Shown: positions 34,946 through 43,694 of the stretch, piece by piece
Layout: each line of letters begins with the position of its first letter
Position numbering within the stretch: position 1 is the first letter of the stretch
Source: Ignavibacteriaceae bacterium
GTDB taxonomy: Bacteria > Bacteroidota > Ignavibacteria > Ignavibacteriales > Ignavibacteriaceae
Assembly (NCBI GenBank): GCA_031292455.1
Contig: JARLHC010000036.1
Span: 1-45,377 of the forward strand
Length of the DNA stretch: 45,377 bases
Direction of reading: 5' to 3'
Made by a program: the position numbers and the translations under genes
The notes under the pieces: generated by a model
Database searches by the model: none
What the model was told of the DNA's origin: nothing
What the model saw: only the letters and a program-made list of their open reading frames with translations

Positions 34946-35833
34946 ATGAGAATATTTATTACTGGTGGTAGCGGATTATTAGGACAGTATTTAAATACAT
35001 TACTGTCCGTAGATAATGAAATATTTACAATATTTAATTCAAAACCCGGAAATTGCAACAATTATGATTCCGCTAAGGCAGATATAACTGATTATAATAG
35101 AATTCATTCCCTGCTGAACGAATTTAAACCAGAGGTCATCATTCATACAGCAGCAATTTCTTCTGTACAAATGGTAGATAAACTCCCTTCTAAATTTGTT
35201 TATGAAGTAAACGTAAACGCTACACGAAATCTTGCTGAATTGTCTTCTGCATTTAATTCTAAATTGATTTATACATCCACCGATCTGGTCTATGCAGGTT
35301 ATCGCGGATCTATGCTCACAGAAGATAGTAAACTTATCCCTGCTTCCTTTTATGCAGAAACAAAACTGATGGGAGAAGAAAAAATAAAAGAAGTGTCTGA
35401 TAATTATGTAATCCTGAGAACAGGACTCCTTTATGGTTTCGGTACAAATGGTGCTGTTAACCATTTTAATTACTTGTATCAAAATCTGAAGAACAACAAA
35501 CCCGTTAAACTCTTTTATGATCAGTACCGTACCCCCCTTTCTTTGTGGGAAGCTGCCCGGATCATATCATCTTTAGTCAACATGAATATTCAAAATGAAA
35601 TCCTGAACTTCGGCGGAAAAGAAAGAGTCTCACGTCTGGAATTATGCCGGCAGTTATGCCTGGTCGCAGGATTTGATTGTTCCCTTTTAGAAGAGATTTC
35701 AATGTACGATATACCCGGTATACCGGATGCTGCCGATGTTTCCATGAATACCGATAAGCTTCAATCACTTGGCATCACCCTTAAAAATATCAATGAATCA
35801 TTGAAAGAAATAATTGAAAAATATATCCCATAA
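34946..35833 (+). CDS. RmlD-like NAD-dependent sugar reductase (SDR extended family)
   Basis: The 295-residue protein is an extended short-chain dehydrogenase: cofactor motif TGGSGLLG at 6-13, HTAAISSV at 67-74, STD at 111-113 and the catalytic YAETK at 136-140. Overall it follows the dTDP-4-dehydrorhamnose reductase (RmlD) pattern, including RTGLLYGFGT and the late RTPLSLWEAARII. Other rml genes are absent nearby, so the rhamnose role is unproven, and bacterial relatives with other substrates exist. It starts a plus-strand pair with endonuclease IV (12-base gap) and is divergent from the mnmA unit across a 229-base gap, which must hold both promoters. Confidence 0.8.
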   Translation: MRIFITGGSGLLGQYLNTLLSVDNEIFTIFNSKPGNCNNYDSAKADITDYNRIHSLLNEFKPEVIIHTAAISSVQMVDKLPSKFVYEVNVNATRNLAELSSAFNSKLIYTSTDLVYAGYRGSMLTEDSKLIPASFYAETKLMGEEKIKEVSDNYVILRTGLLYGFGTNGAVNHFNYLYQNLKNNKPVKLFYDQYRTPLSLWEAARIISSLVNMNIQNEILNFGGKERVSRLELCRQLCLVAGFDCSLLEEISMYDIPGIPDAADVSMNTDKLQSLGITLKNINESLKEIIEKYIP

Positions 35834-35845
35834 AAGAGGTTCAAT

Positions 35846-36718
35846 TTGGAACAACTATTAGGAGCACATACTTCAATAAGTGGCGGAGTCTCTAATGCCG
35901 TCGATTTAGCGGAAAAATTAAACTTTACCGCTATGCAGATATTTACAAAGAATAACAATAGATGGTTTGCTAAACCGCTTGATGAAAAAGAGATCGGAAC
36001 ATATATATCTAAACTCAACTCTTCACACATTAAAATCGTTGTCGCTCATGATTCTTACCTGATAAATTTATGCTCCAAAGATTTGGATATGCTTAATAAG
36101 TCAAGGGAATCTTTTATTGATGAATTGCATAGATGCGAACTGTTAGGCATTCCCCACTTGAACTTTCATCCGGGCGCTCACCTCGGACAAGGAGAGGAGG
36201 ATGGTATTAAATTAATAGCCGAATCCCTCAATATTGCTCACCTGAAAACTCCCGGCTATAACGTAACCAGTATGTTAGAAACTACCGCCGGCCAGGGGAG
36301 CGCTATAGGTTATAAGTTTGAACACCTCAGGAAAATAATTGATCTCGTAGATGATAAAAAAAGAATGTCTGTCTGCATTGATACTGCCCATATCTTCGCT
36401 GCTGGGTATGATATTAAAAATACTACTGCATACCGAAAAGTTATAAATGATTTCGATAGCATAATAGGACTTGATAAATTGAAATGCATGCATATGAATG
36501 ATAGTAAAAAACCCCTCGGTTCCAAAGTTGACAGGCATGAACATATAGGAAAAGGATTTATCGGTCTTGAAGGTTTTACTAATATTATGAATGATAAAAA
36601 ACTAAATCCTGTCCCTAAAGTACTCGAAACTCCCAAAGGGAAAGATCAGCTTGAGGATCTGGAAAATATTAAAACTCTGAAAAGCCTTATCAGGAACTCA
36701 AAGCTAAAGAGCTCTTAA
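35846..36718 (+). CDS. nfo: Endonuclease IV (AP endonuclease)
   Basis: The 290-residue protein is a complete Nfo, which cleaves DNA at abasic sites using three zinc ions. Metal-site residues are all visible: VVAHDSYL, NFHPGAHLG, MLETTAGQGS, CIDTAHIFAAGYD, CMHMNDSK, VDRHEHIGKGFIG and the final VLETPKG. The start is a TTG at 35846, supported by GAGG six bases upstream, and the N-terminus then reads MEQLLGAHTSISGG as in the family. The 3' end overlaps the convergent DUF1460 gene by 15 bases. Confidence 0.95.
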   Translation: MEQLLGAHTSISGGVSNAVDLAEKLNFTAMQIFTKNNNRWFAKPLDEKEIGTYISKLNSSHIKIVVAHDSYLINLCSKDLDMLNKSRESFIDELHRCELLGIPHLNFHPGAHLGQGEEDGIKLIAESLNIAHLKTPGYNVTSMLETTAGQGSAIGYKFEHLRKIIDLVDDKKRMSVCIDTAHIFAAGYDIKNTTAYRKVINDFDSIIGLDKLKCMHMNDSKKPLGSKVDRHEHIGKGFIGLEGFTNIMNDKKLNPVPKVLETPKGKDQLEDLENIKTLKSLIRNSKLKSS

Positions 36719-37549
36719 TACTATAATACCGGTGTGCTTCTTTGAATTAATGATATAATCTGATAATGTTTCTTTTGTAGTATATACCCTCATATTTGGC
36801 TGGGGCTCATGTAATAAATGAATCCTTCCATCCTTTCCCTTTACTGCAATACCGGTATGACTAACATCTAATCCGCTTACAGTTGTCGTAAAAGCAATTA
36901 TATCCCCATCCCTCAACTCACCCTCAATCGATTTTACCTTTCCTTTTGGAATGTAATAATAGGTCCTGGTATTAATTGCCTCTTCTTGTGCCTTTATAAT
37001 AGGTATAAACAAGGGATTCCCTTTCAGATGTTTATAAAGATCAGGATGAGTCGACATAAAGTTAATTTCAAACTTTACCTTCTCACCTCCCAGGTCTTTC
37101 GTAATATCCTCAACTACATCCTTTTTAACATTATCATAAATCCAGTCAGTAAAATAATGCAGCCTTGAGGGATACTTGTTAATTATTCCATTACGGTAAC
37201 GTATATGCGTCAATTCTCTAACGTAACTGTCAAATGATGTCGAATCTTTTTTAATAAGACGGGCAAATACAAGAGCATTCTCAATAAAGGTTGTACAATC
37301 AAGCCCCGTAAGATCTACTACTAACTTCTCCTCCCCTTCCCTTTCAAGAGCAAATGCTCTATAATCCGTTCCCGTAAAACTTTCCCCTATCCTCGCTATT
37401 ACCTCGCCTATCGGTTTTACCTTAAGATTTTCCTTCTCCGCTATCTTAAATTTGGATTCACATACTTTAACATCAGCTTCCTTATAAACCTGGCAGAATA
37501 TGATAGTCTGAAATAACAGAAGAATAGATACAAGAAGACGGATTTTCAT
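36704..37549 (-). CDS. Secreted DUF1460 (NlpC/P60-like amidase) protein
   Basis: The 281-residue protein has a signal peptide (MKIRLLVSILLLFQTIIFCQ). The DUF1460 pattern is VDLTGLDCTTFIENAL with the presumed nucleophile C85, RLHYFTDWIYDN, and SHTGIAVKGKDGRIHLLHEP with the partner histidine. Family members are periplasmic cysteine hydrolases of the N-acetylmuramoyl-L-alanine amidase or NlpC/P60 fold acting on muropeptides. The start overlaps the dnaB stop by 4 bases (ATGA type), so it is co-translated with dnaB. The 3' end overlaps nfo tail to tail. Confidence 0.85.
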   Translation of the reverse strand: MKIRLLVSILLLFQTIIFCQVYKEADVKVCESKFKIAEKENLKVKPIGEVIARIGESFTGTDYRAFALEREGEEKLVVDLTGLDCTTFIENALVFARLIKKDSTSFDSYVRELTHIRYRNGIINKYPSRLHYFTDWIYDNVKKDVVEDITKDLGGEKVKFEINFMSTHPDLYKHLKGNPLFIPIIKAQEEAINTRTYYYIPKGKVKSIEGELRDGDIIAFTTTVSGLDVSHTGIAVKGKDGRIHLLHEPQPNMRVYTTKETLSDYIINSKKHTGIIVLRAL

Positions 37550-38961
37550 ATTATATCTTCGTTCTTTTGAGTCTCACTGTACTCTTCTATTTGCCGTGCA
37601 TGTGCAAGATTTTCAAATCGGGCATATTCCTTTACAAAGGCTAACCTTAAATCTCCTATAGGGCCGTTCCTCTGCTTGCCGATAATTACCTCTGCTACCC
37701 CTTCATTTGAATTTCCACTCTCATCCTTCATTATTCCATAATATTCAGGACGGTTAAGAAATATTACAACATCTGCATCCTGCTCTATCGAACCGGATTC
37801 CCTTAGATCTGATAGCTGAGGACGCTTGTCCGTTCTCGCTTCAACTGCTCTGTTAAGCTGCGCTAACGCTATTACAGGAATATTCAGTTCCTTTGCCAGC
37901 GCTTTAAGCGATCTCGAAATATGCGATATCTCTCTTTCTCTGCTCTCTGCTTTCGCCGGTCCTGTCATTAACTGAAGATAATCGATAATGATCATACCGA
38001 TGTTCTTCTCTACTTTTAATCTCCTTGCCTTTGCCCTTATTTCCAATATAGACTGCGATGGAGAATCATCAACATATACCGGGGATTCTATAAGCTTGTG
38101 TGCATTCCTGCTTAACTTTACTGCTTCATCCATGGGCAGCTTTCCTGTCCTTACAAGATGTGCATTCAACCGCCCCTCTGCACATAGCATCCTTATTACA
38201 AGCTGCATAGTTGACATTTCAAGACTGAATATTCCTACCGGCACTTTGTTGTCTATTGCAGCATTCCTGGCTAGCGTTAATGCGAATGCTGTCTTACCCA
38301 TCGAAGGACGGGCTGCTACTATAATTAAATCCGACTTCTGAAAACCGCCTAACAAGTCATCAAGTTCATAAAAACCTGTAGGTACTGAAAACTTCAAATC
38401 TTTGTTGGAATGTATCGATTCTATATATTCAAGCGCTTCCCTTACTGCCCTGTCCATTCCTAAAAAAGATCTTTTAAGATGCTTCTCGGTTATTTCAAAT
38501 ATCCTTCGCTCTGCATCATCAAGTATATCAAATGCATCGTCGGTCCCCGAATATGCCGATCGGGCTATGTCATGCGCACTCGTTATTAGCCCCCTTAATA
38601 TCTCTTTCTCCAGGATGATCTTTGCATGATATTCAATATTTGCAGCAGAGGATATATTCTGCGAAAGCTTCGTAATGTATATTATGCCGCCGACTTCCTC
38701 TACCTGCTCCCTTTTCTTCAGTTCATCATAAAGTGTTACTGTATCAATCGGTATGCTTGATTCGAAAAGATACCTCATCGCCTCATAAATCAACTTATGC
38801 TCTTTCAGATAAAAACTATCGGGCGTAAGAAGCTCAAAGGCCTTTGCAACCGCCTCTTTTTCTATAAGCATCGCTCCCAAAACAGATGCTTCAATCTCAG
38901 GTACCGCTGGTGGCTTTACATTTGCTGGTACTATCGATTCTAAATTGTTATTCTTTGACAT
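37546..38961 (-). CDS. dnaB: Replicative DNA helicase DnaB
   Basis: The 471-residue protein has the usual DnaB length and plan. The N-terminal domain begins PPAVPEIEASVLGAML, the linker region GMDRAVREALEYIE includes the spacing found in intact proteins, and the RecA-type domain has Walker A ARPSMGKT at 217-224, IIDYLQLMTG, SRSLKALAKELNIPVIALAQLNR and LSDLRESGSIEQDADVV. No intein or insertion interrupts it. It unwinds DNA ahead of the replication fork. It follows the uracil-DNA glycosylase gene by 21 bases. Confidence 0.97.
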   Translation of the reverse strand: MSKNNNLESIVPANVKPPAVPEIEASVLGAMLIEKEAVAKAFELLTPDSFYLKEHKLIYEAMRYLFESSIPIDTVTLYDELKKREQVEEVGGIIYITKLSQNISSAANIEYHAKIILEKEILRGLITSAHDIARSAYSGTDDAFDILDDAERRIFEITEKHLKRSFLGMDRAVREALEYIESIHSNKDLKFSVPTGFYELDDLLGGFQKSDLIIVAARPSMGKTAFALTLARNAAIDNKVPVGIFSLEMSTMQLVIRMLCAEGRLNAHLVRTGKLPMDEAVKLSRNAHKLIESPVYVDDSPSQSILEIRAKARRLKVEKNIGMIIIDYLQLMTGPAKAESREREISHISRSLKALAKELNIPVIALAQLNRAVEARTDKRPQLSDLRESGSIEQDADVVIFLNRPEYYGIMKDESGNSNEGVAEVIIGKQRNGPIGDLRLAFVKEYARFENLAHARQIEEYSETQKNEDII

Positions 38962-38982
38962 TATTAACGGACATTTATAATA

Positions 38983-39735
38983 TTATTTGGTATCTGCTTT
39001 AACTTGTTCATCATATAATTTCCTGAATGCCTGAACATCTTCCCAGCATCCCCTTTTCCAGTTAGGGTTTCTTAATAATGCTGCAGGATGATATGTAACC
39101 ATAACCTTTCTTCCTTCAAATTCAAATACCTTTCCGCGCATGCTTGTAAGTGAATCTTTATTATTTAGTAACCCGTGTGCTGCGGTTAATCCGACACAAA
39201 GTATAAGCTTTGGATTAATTAGTTCAATCTGCTTCCGTAAATATGGCATGCATGTGTCCATTTCACTTGGAAACGGAGTCCTGTTATTGGGAGGACGGCA
39301 TTTTACAATATTAGCTATATATACTTCCTCCCTCTCAAATTTAATCGCCTTAAGAATATCATTAAGCAGCTTTCCAGCTCTGCCTACAAAGGGAATTCCC
39401 TGCTCATCTTCATCAGCTCCCGGCCCTTCTCCAAGTACTAATGCATCAGCTTTTGGATTCCCTGTCCCGAATACAAAATTCTTCCTTGTGCTTCCTAATG
39501 GACATTTCAGACAGTTACAGATTAAACTGTTTAATTCCTCTAATGATTTGGCATCTTTAAATGTATCAGGTACTGTATCCTTCACAGTCCCCGTTTCCGT
39601 TTCCATTATTCTCTCAGTAACCACTTCAGTGCGCCTTGTTAATACTACACTATCCTTATCATCAAATAATACATCACCAAAGATCTCACGCTGTACCTTT
39701 AATGCATTAATTACTTCTTCTTTTAATTTATCCAT
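38983..39735 (-). CDS. Uracil-DNA glycosylase, 4Fe-4S (family 4) type
   Basis: The 250-residue protein carries a polar N-terminal extension (about 1-68) and then a family 4 core. The cluster ligands appear as C75 and C78 (CNCLKCPLG), C146 (NIVKCRPPNN) and C162. The active-site motifs are GEGPGADEDEQGIPFVG (102-118) and YHPAALLR (215-222). It removes uracil from DNA. The extension is longer than in minimal family 4 enzymes and resembles those of bacterial members annotated as phage-polymerase-related glycosylases. It starts one base after the coaBC stop, so it belongs to that operon. Confidence 0.92.
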   Translation of the reverse strand: MDKLKEEVINALKVQREIFGDVLFDDKDSVVLTRRTEVVTERIMETETGTVKDTVPDTFKDAKSLEELNSLICNCLKCPLGSTRKNFVFGTGNPKADALVLGEGPGADEDEQGIPFVGRAGKLLNDILKAIKFEREEVYIANIVKCRPPNNRTPFPSEMDTCMPYLRKQIELINPKLILCVGLTAAHGLLNNKDSLTSMRGKVFEFEGRKVMVTYHPAALLRNPNWKRGCWEDVQAFRKLYDEQVKADTK

Positions 39736-39736
39736 T

Positions 39737-40942
39737 CTATTTCAGGATTTCGGATATTATTCTGTTGGCAGCACGGAATTTTGACTCTAACGGAAAATCA
39801 ATCTGTTCCCCGTTCTTATGTATTACGGTTATCTTGTTTGTGTTATGCTCAAACCCGCTGTTTTTATCCTTCAGTGAATTAAGCACTATCATATCCAGCA
39901 GTTTATTCTTAAGCTTCTTTCTTGCATTCTCTGTTTCATTATCTGTTTCAAGCGCAAACCCTATTACCTTTTTCCCCGATACTTTTAAAGTAGATAATAT
40001 ATCCTCGGTCTGCGTCAGCTTTATCATGTCAAGATTATCTTCTTTCTTCAGTTTCCGGTCTGATATTTTTATAGGTTTGTAATCTGCTACGGCTGCTGCC
40101 ATAATAAGTATATCATTATTAACCATCTCTGCATCTACAGCCTTTTTCATTTCCTCTGCTGTGCGGATACTTATTACCTTAACTTCAGGATATATGCTTT
40201 CACTTACAGGACCCGATATTAATGTAACCTCGGCACCTCTTAGATATGCAGCTTTTGCAATATTGTACCCCATCTTTCCTGACGATCTGTTCCCTATAAA
40301 TCTAACAGGATCAATATCCTCGTTTGTCGGTCCTGCCGTTACAAGCACTTTTTTATTATGTAAATCCCTTTTGTATCCAAGTAATATAACCTCAGCGGCA
40401 TCGGCAATTTTATTTATATCTGCCATTCTGCCTCCCCCTTCAAGCCCTGATGCTAGTTCACCCTTCTCGGCTTTTACAATAGAATACCCCATATCTTCCA
40501 GCGTCCTGAAATTCTTCTGGGTTATTTTATTCTCGTACATGTCTATATCCGCTGCCGGCGCAATCAGTAATGGTGAACGTAATGCAAGCACTACAGTTAA
40601 TAGCGCATTATCCGATATACCCGCGGCTATTTTGGCTGCTGTGTTTACAGTGCAGGGAGCAATTATCATCAGGTCTGCCCATCTTACCAGATCAATATGC
40701 CACGTCTTCATCGACGTGCCGTTATTCTGATTGTCAGGAAATATATTAACTACTACTTCGTTCTTTGAAAGGGAGGAAAATGTTAGCGGCTGTACAAATT
40801 GAAGTGCTGAGGGGGTCATCACTACCTTTACCTCTGCGCCTCGCTTAATTAGTTCTCGGGTTAACCAGCATGCTTTATAAGCAGCTATCCCTCCGGTAAC
40901 TCCAAGGATTATCTTCTTACCGCTTAACTGGTCAGCATGCAT
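39737..40942 (-). CDS. coaBC: Bifunctional phosphopantothenoylcysteine decarboxylase/synthetase CoaBC
   Basis: The 401-residue protein carries out two coenzyme A steps. The N-terminal flavoprotein domain has GVTGGIAAYKA (14-24), catalytic H82 in TWHIDL and PCTVNTAAKIAAGISDNAL. The C-terminal synthetase has VTAGPTNEDIDPVRFIGNRSSGKMG (201-225) and IMAAAVADYKP. In the substrate lid the usual A-C-G-x-x-G-x-G-R-M is here ASGLEGGGRM (164-173), so the cysteine that acts in the decarboxylase of E. coli is serine; Bacteroidota-type proteins often vary here. It is the gene before the uracil-DNA glycosylase and 7 bases after the omega subunit gene. Confidence 0.94.
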   Translation of the reverse strand: MHADQLSGKKIILGVTGGIAAYKACWLTRELIKRGAEVKVVMTPSALQFVQPLTFSSLSKNEVVVNIFPDNQNNGTSMKTWHIDLVRWADLMIIAPCTVNTAAKIAAGISDNALLTVVLALRSPLLIAPAADIDMYENKITQKNFRTLEDMGYSIVKAEKGELASGLEGGGRMADINKIADAAEVILLGYKRDLHNKKVLVTAGPTNEDIDPVRFIGNRSSGKMGYNIAKAAYLRGAEVTLISGPVSESIYPEVKVISIRTAEEMKKAVDAEMVNNDILIMAAAVADYKPIKISDRKLKKEDNLDMIKLTQTEDILSTLKVSGKKVIGFALETDNETENARKKLKNKLLDMIVLNSLKDKNSGFEHNTNKITVIHKNGEQIDFPLESKFRAANRIISEILK

Positions 40943-40949
40943 TATTTAC

Positions 40950-41240
40950 TTATTTTTTATATTCGAATTCTATCTTCCCGGCAAGAAGCTCATTAATTGC
41001 ATCTATGTGGGGTTTCTCTCTTTTCTCAAATTCCATTGAAATCTTCATCTGCGCAGGATTCATAATATCTTCACTGTCATCATCATTTGCAGATACGGGT
41101 ATTGTGCTTATCTGTGCATTATATGCAATCTTTATCTCATCATTTATTTGCCGGGCCCTTTTCGCAGCTACTATTATCGCCTCGTATACATTCGCTGCCT
41201 TCTTATCTATCTCCCTCAAATCAACCGGTGTTATTTCCAT
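40950..41240 (-). CDS. rpoZ: RNA polymerase omega subunit-like protein
   Basis: The 96-residue protein has the omega pattern: NVYEAIIVAAKRARQIND near 17-34 (usual .R...V..A.KRARQL), then an acidic linker (NDDDSEDIMN) and a helix ending in KPHIDAINELLAGKIEFEY (usual KP...A..E...GK). The first base overlaps the last base of gmk, and coaBC follows after 7 bases. The gmk-rpoZ-coaBC order is common in bacteria and supports the call. Confidence 0.88.
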   Translation of the reverse strand: MEITPVDLREIDKKAANVYEAIIVAAKRARQINDEIKIAYNAQISTIPVSANDDDSEDIMNPAQMKISMEFEKREKPHIDAINELLAGKIEFEYKK

Positions 41241-41815
41241 TAATTACTCCTGTCTGTTATTGTACTAATTAAAACCTTTATTTCTTTATATGCAGTACTA
41301 AGATCATTATTAACTACAAAATAATCAAATTTATCCTTTTGACTCAACTCCATTTTCGCTCTCCTGATCCTCTTCTTTAATTCTTCATCGTTTTCTGTCT
41401 GTCTCTTCTTTAACCTTACAAGTAGTTCTTTTAAGCTCGGTGGCGCAATATAAATCAATATTGCCTCGGGATAGATCTTCTTTATCTTCAGTGCACCCTT
41501 TACATCAACCTCAAGAAGAACTGGTTTTCCCTTGCTTCTGTTTTTCTCTATAAAACTGCTGAAAGTTCCATAATAATTATCGTAAAAAACTTCCCATTCT
41601 ACAAATTCATTTTTCTCAATCTTCTTCTTAAACTCTTCCTCGGGAATAAAGAAATAATCAACTCCCTCTGCCTCATTCTTTCTCCTTGTCCTTGTAGTCG
41701 CCGATACGGAAAAAACAATCTCCGGAAAATCGTTTAATATCCTCCTTACAATGGTTGTCTTGCCGGTACCGCTTGGAGCGGATATTGTAATTATTGCTCC
41801 TTTTTTACTTTTCAA
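41240..41815 (-). CDS. gmk: Guanylate kinase
   Basis: The 191-residue protein is of normal length and phosphorylates GMP to GDP. The P-loop APSGTGKTT is at 13-21, SVSATTRTRRKNEAEGVDYFF forms the GMP site, FVEWEVFYDNYYGT and LLEVDVKGALKIK follow, and RLKKRQTENDEELKKRI is the lid. It starts 2 bases after the yicC stop and ends overlapping rpoZ by one base. Confidence 0.97.
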   Translation of the reverse strand: MKSKKGAIITISAPSGTGKTTIVRRILNDFPEIVFSVSATTRTRRKNEAEGVDYFFIPEEEFKKKIEKNEFVEWEVFYDNYYGTFSSFIEKNRSKGKPVLLEVDVKGALKIKKIYPEAILIYIAPPSLKELLVRLKKRQTENDEELKKRIRRAKMELSQKDKFDYFVVNNDLSTAYKEIKVLISTITDRSN

Positions 41816-41817
41816 GA

Positions 41818-42693
41818 TTATTCAATATTTTGTATTTGTTCCCGTATCTTTTCTATCTCTTCCTTTACAAGCACCATATTATGCGTTATATCTGTACTTA
41901 TCGATTTGGATGAAATAGTATTTGCCTCACGATTCATTTCCTGGCATAAGAAATTAATCTTCCTTCCTGGCTCTTCTCCGTTATCTATACTATCTAGGAA
42001 AAACTTTAAGTGACTTCTTAACCGCACACACTCTTCCGTAATTTCAGCCCTGTCGGCTATAATCGCTAACTCAAGCTCAAGACGGTCACTATAAGGTGTA
42101 ATATCCTGTATTAGAAGCTTTATCCTTTCCTTTAGCTTCTCAAAATATTCTAATTTGCTCTCCGAAGATTCATTCTCAACTTCCTCAACCTTATCTCCTA
42201 TTATCCCTATCCTTTTCCTTAAATCCTTCGCAAGCTCTTTCCCTTCATTTTTCTTCATTACTATTAGCTGATCAAGAGCATCGTTTAATGCCTTAATTAC
42301 ATGCACAAATTCAATTTCTGTAAACTTGGTATTCTCCGATAAAAATAAATCACGGTTTGAAATTAAATTCTCAAGTTTAATTTTATCGGTCAGCTTGGCA
42401 CTTTTCTTTATCTCCTTTATAAGAGATATAAAGCCCTTTAATTTATCCTTATCAATTGTGGTTTCCCCCTCAGATACTTCACCTGTCTTTATCTGAACAA
42501 ATACAGCTAATTTTCCCCTCTTAACTTTGCTTTTAATAAGCTCCCTTAACTCGTATTCCTTGTTCGATAAACTCGATGGTAACTTTAACGAAATATCAAG
42601 GTATCGGCTGTTTACACTCTTTACCTCTACTTCGGCTGAAAGCTTGGAATTACCCGCACTTCCCTTTCCGTAACCGGTCATACTCATTAACAT
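41818..42693 (-). CDS. yicC: YicC-family endoribonuclease
   Basis: The protein is 291 residues from the start chosen here. It begins MLMSMTGYGKG, the family N-terminus, and ends with LCQEMNREANTISSKS and a MVLVKEEIEKIREQIQNIE tail typical of YicC. A longer reading from 42759 adds 22 hydrophobic residues unlike the family. I choose 42693 because AGGA lies five bases upstream and the family motif follows at once. YicC proteins are endoribonucleases. Pairing with gmk is widespread. It starts the housekeeping operon. Confidence 0.93.
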   Translation of the reverse strand: MLMSMTGYGKGSAGNSKLSAEVEVKSVNSRYLDISLKLPSSLSNKEYELRELIKSKVKRGKLAVFVQIKTGEVSEGETTIDKDKLKGFISLIKEIKKSAKLTDKIKLENLISNRDLFLSENTKFTEIEFVHVIKALNDALDQLIVMKKNEGKELAKDLRKRIGIIGDKVEEVENESSESKLEYFEKLKERIKLLIQDITPYSDRLELELAIIADRAEITEECVRLRSHLKFFLDSIDNGEEPGRKINFLCQEMNREANTISSKSISTDITHNMVLVKEEIEKIREQIQNIE

Positions 42694-43377
42694 AAAAATC
42701 CTAAAAAAAGAGAGGTAAAAATACTTAAAATTGATATGGTAACCAAGTGATATTACCATTTACCTCGTTTCACTCTCTTCTGATAATCTCTCCGGCTAAT
42801 TATCTGCATTATATGAAAACAATCTATCTCAGTATGACCTCAAATCCGCTAAATATCCCTATTTTAGCCATATTTTAATGAAAATCAAGCTTCTGGAACA
42901 TTGATTAAATGGTTACTTTCGTCACCTTTTGGGGCCTATTCCTTACCAAATAACAAATCTTTACCTTTTTGCCTGATTAACCCGCCTCCCCTGAACAATG
43001 TACGAACCGGGAGATCTACATGTAGCCTCCATAATACCCATAGAATACCCGTAGAATACCCGTAGAATACCCATAGATATGAAACGGCAATGGAACAGGT
43101 CTGATCCGGGAAGTGCAAAGGTAGTGTAAATAATTTTTCGGTAAGTATATATCCTAAATAAAACCTATGCCCCTTAATGTCCATCAACTCCACAGCAGTA
43201 TATTATGTCTCTCCTCTATCCCTCATCCTGTTTGCTTAAATTTCAACATTTTATAGGTATAAGCACTTTTTCATCACCAATATCAGTACATCCCCTAATC
43301 TATTTCAGGGCTTCCCCTATTGAAGAGCACACCCCCTTAACTTACGTTTGTTACAGAACTTAACAAAAAATAAAAAT
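42694..43377. other. 684-base divergent intergenic region with 11-bp tandem repeats
   Basis: This stretch separates yicC (minus) from a small plus-strand gene and should hold promoters for both. It contains a dyad GGAG-AT-CTACATGTAG-C-CTCC around 43010-43030, of which CTACATGTAG (43016-43025) is perfect, directly followed by four 11-bp tandem repeats (43033-43076). An 85-codon minus-strand frame across the repeats is low-complexity and I judge it not a gene. No RNA gene was recognised. Confidence 0.6.
43033..43076. repeat. Four tandem 11-bp repeats
   Basis: The units are AATACCCATAG, AATACCCGTAG, AATACCCGTAG and AATACCCATAG, without gaps. The only variable base is position 8 (A, G, G, A). 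They directly follow a dyad centred on CTACATGTAG. They could be a repeated protein-binding site or a slippage-made minisatellite. Confidence 0.85.
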
Positions 43378-43623
43378 ATGGTTATGGATAATTTAGCTTT
43401 AGCAAACGATCAAATAAGAATTAAACTTCTCGATAAATGTTTTAACCTGGGTTTACCTGCTAGTACAAAAGACGACATCAACACTTTAAAAATGTACCTT
43501 GACGTAGATTCAAAATTAGATGTCGATGATTTTAATTTTCAAATTGAGACAGTTAAAAAAGAAAATAAGAGTTTGGGCTTTAAGTCCATTCTTTATAAAT
43601 TACTGTCGATTTCATTTTCCTAG
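43378..43623 (+). CDS. Small hypothetical protein
   Basis: The 81-residue protein reads MVMDNLALANDQIRIKLLD at the start and ends KSILYKLLSISFS. It is charged and helical, with no membrane segment or motif I recognise. I chose the ATG at 43378; an upstream TTG at 43348 would add ten residues but lacks support, and the ATG has an A-rich leader like other genes here. It lies 71 bases before the pilin-like gene on the same strand and might be coexpressed. Being a real gene is likely but not certain. Confidence 0.5.
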   Translation: MVMDNLALANDQIRIKLLDKCFNLGLPASTKDDINTLKMYLDVDSKLDVDDFNFQIETVKKENKSLGFKSILYKLLSISFS

Positions 43624-43640
43624 TTATTACCTTTAGAAAT

Positions 43641-43660
43641 ATCACCGGATTGCCGGCGAT
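43641..43660 (+). promoter_or_regulatory. Short hairpin in the leader of the pilin-like gene
   Basis: ATCACCGG-ATTG-CCGGCGAT forms an 8-bp stem with one mismatch and a 4-base loop, followed by an AT-rich run. It lies between the small hypothetical gene and the pilin-like gene. It could stabilise the messenger 5' end or partly terminate upstream transcription. Confidence 0.3.
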
Positions 43661-43694
43661 AAATATTTATAACTATAAATTATAGGAGTCATTC

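Noticed and set aside
35039-35482. 147-codon minus-strand frame inside the RmlD-like gene
   Set aside because: It is the antisense of a well-conserved dehydrogenase domain, with Cys/Phe-rich low-complexity sequence.
40161-40730. 189-codon plus-strand frame opposite coaBC
   Set aside because: It lies fully within coaBC on the other strand; the coaBC motifs are intact, so this frame is a shadow.
42936-43193. 85-codon minus-strand reading frame upstream of yicC
   Set aside because: It runs through the 11-bp repeats, gives a repetitive Tyr/Trp-rich sequence (YSTGILWVLW) and has no family pattern or ribosome site.
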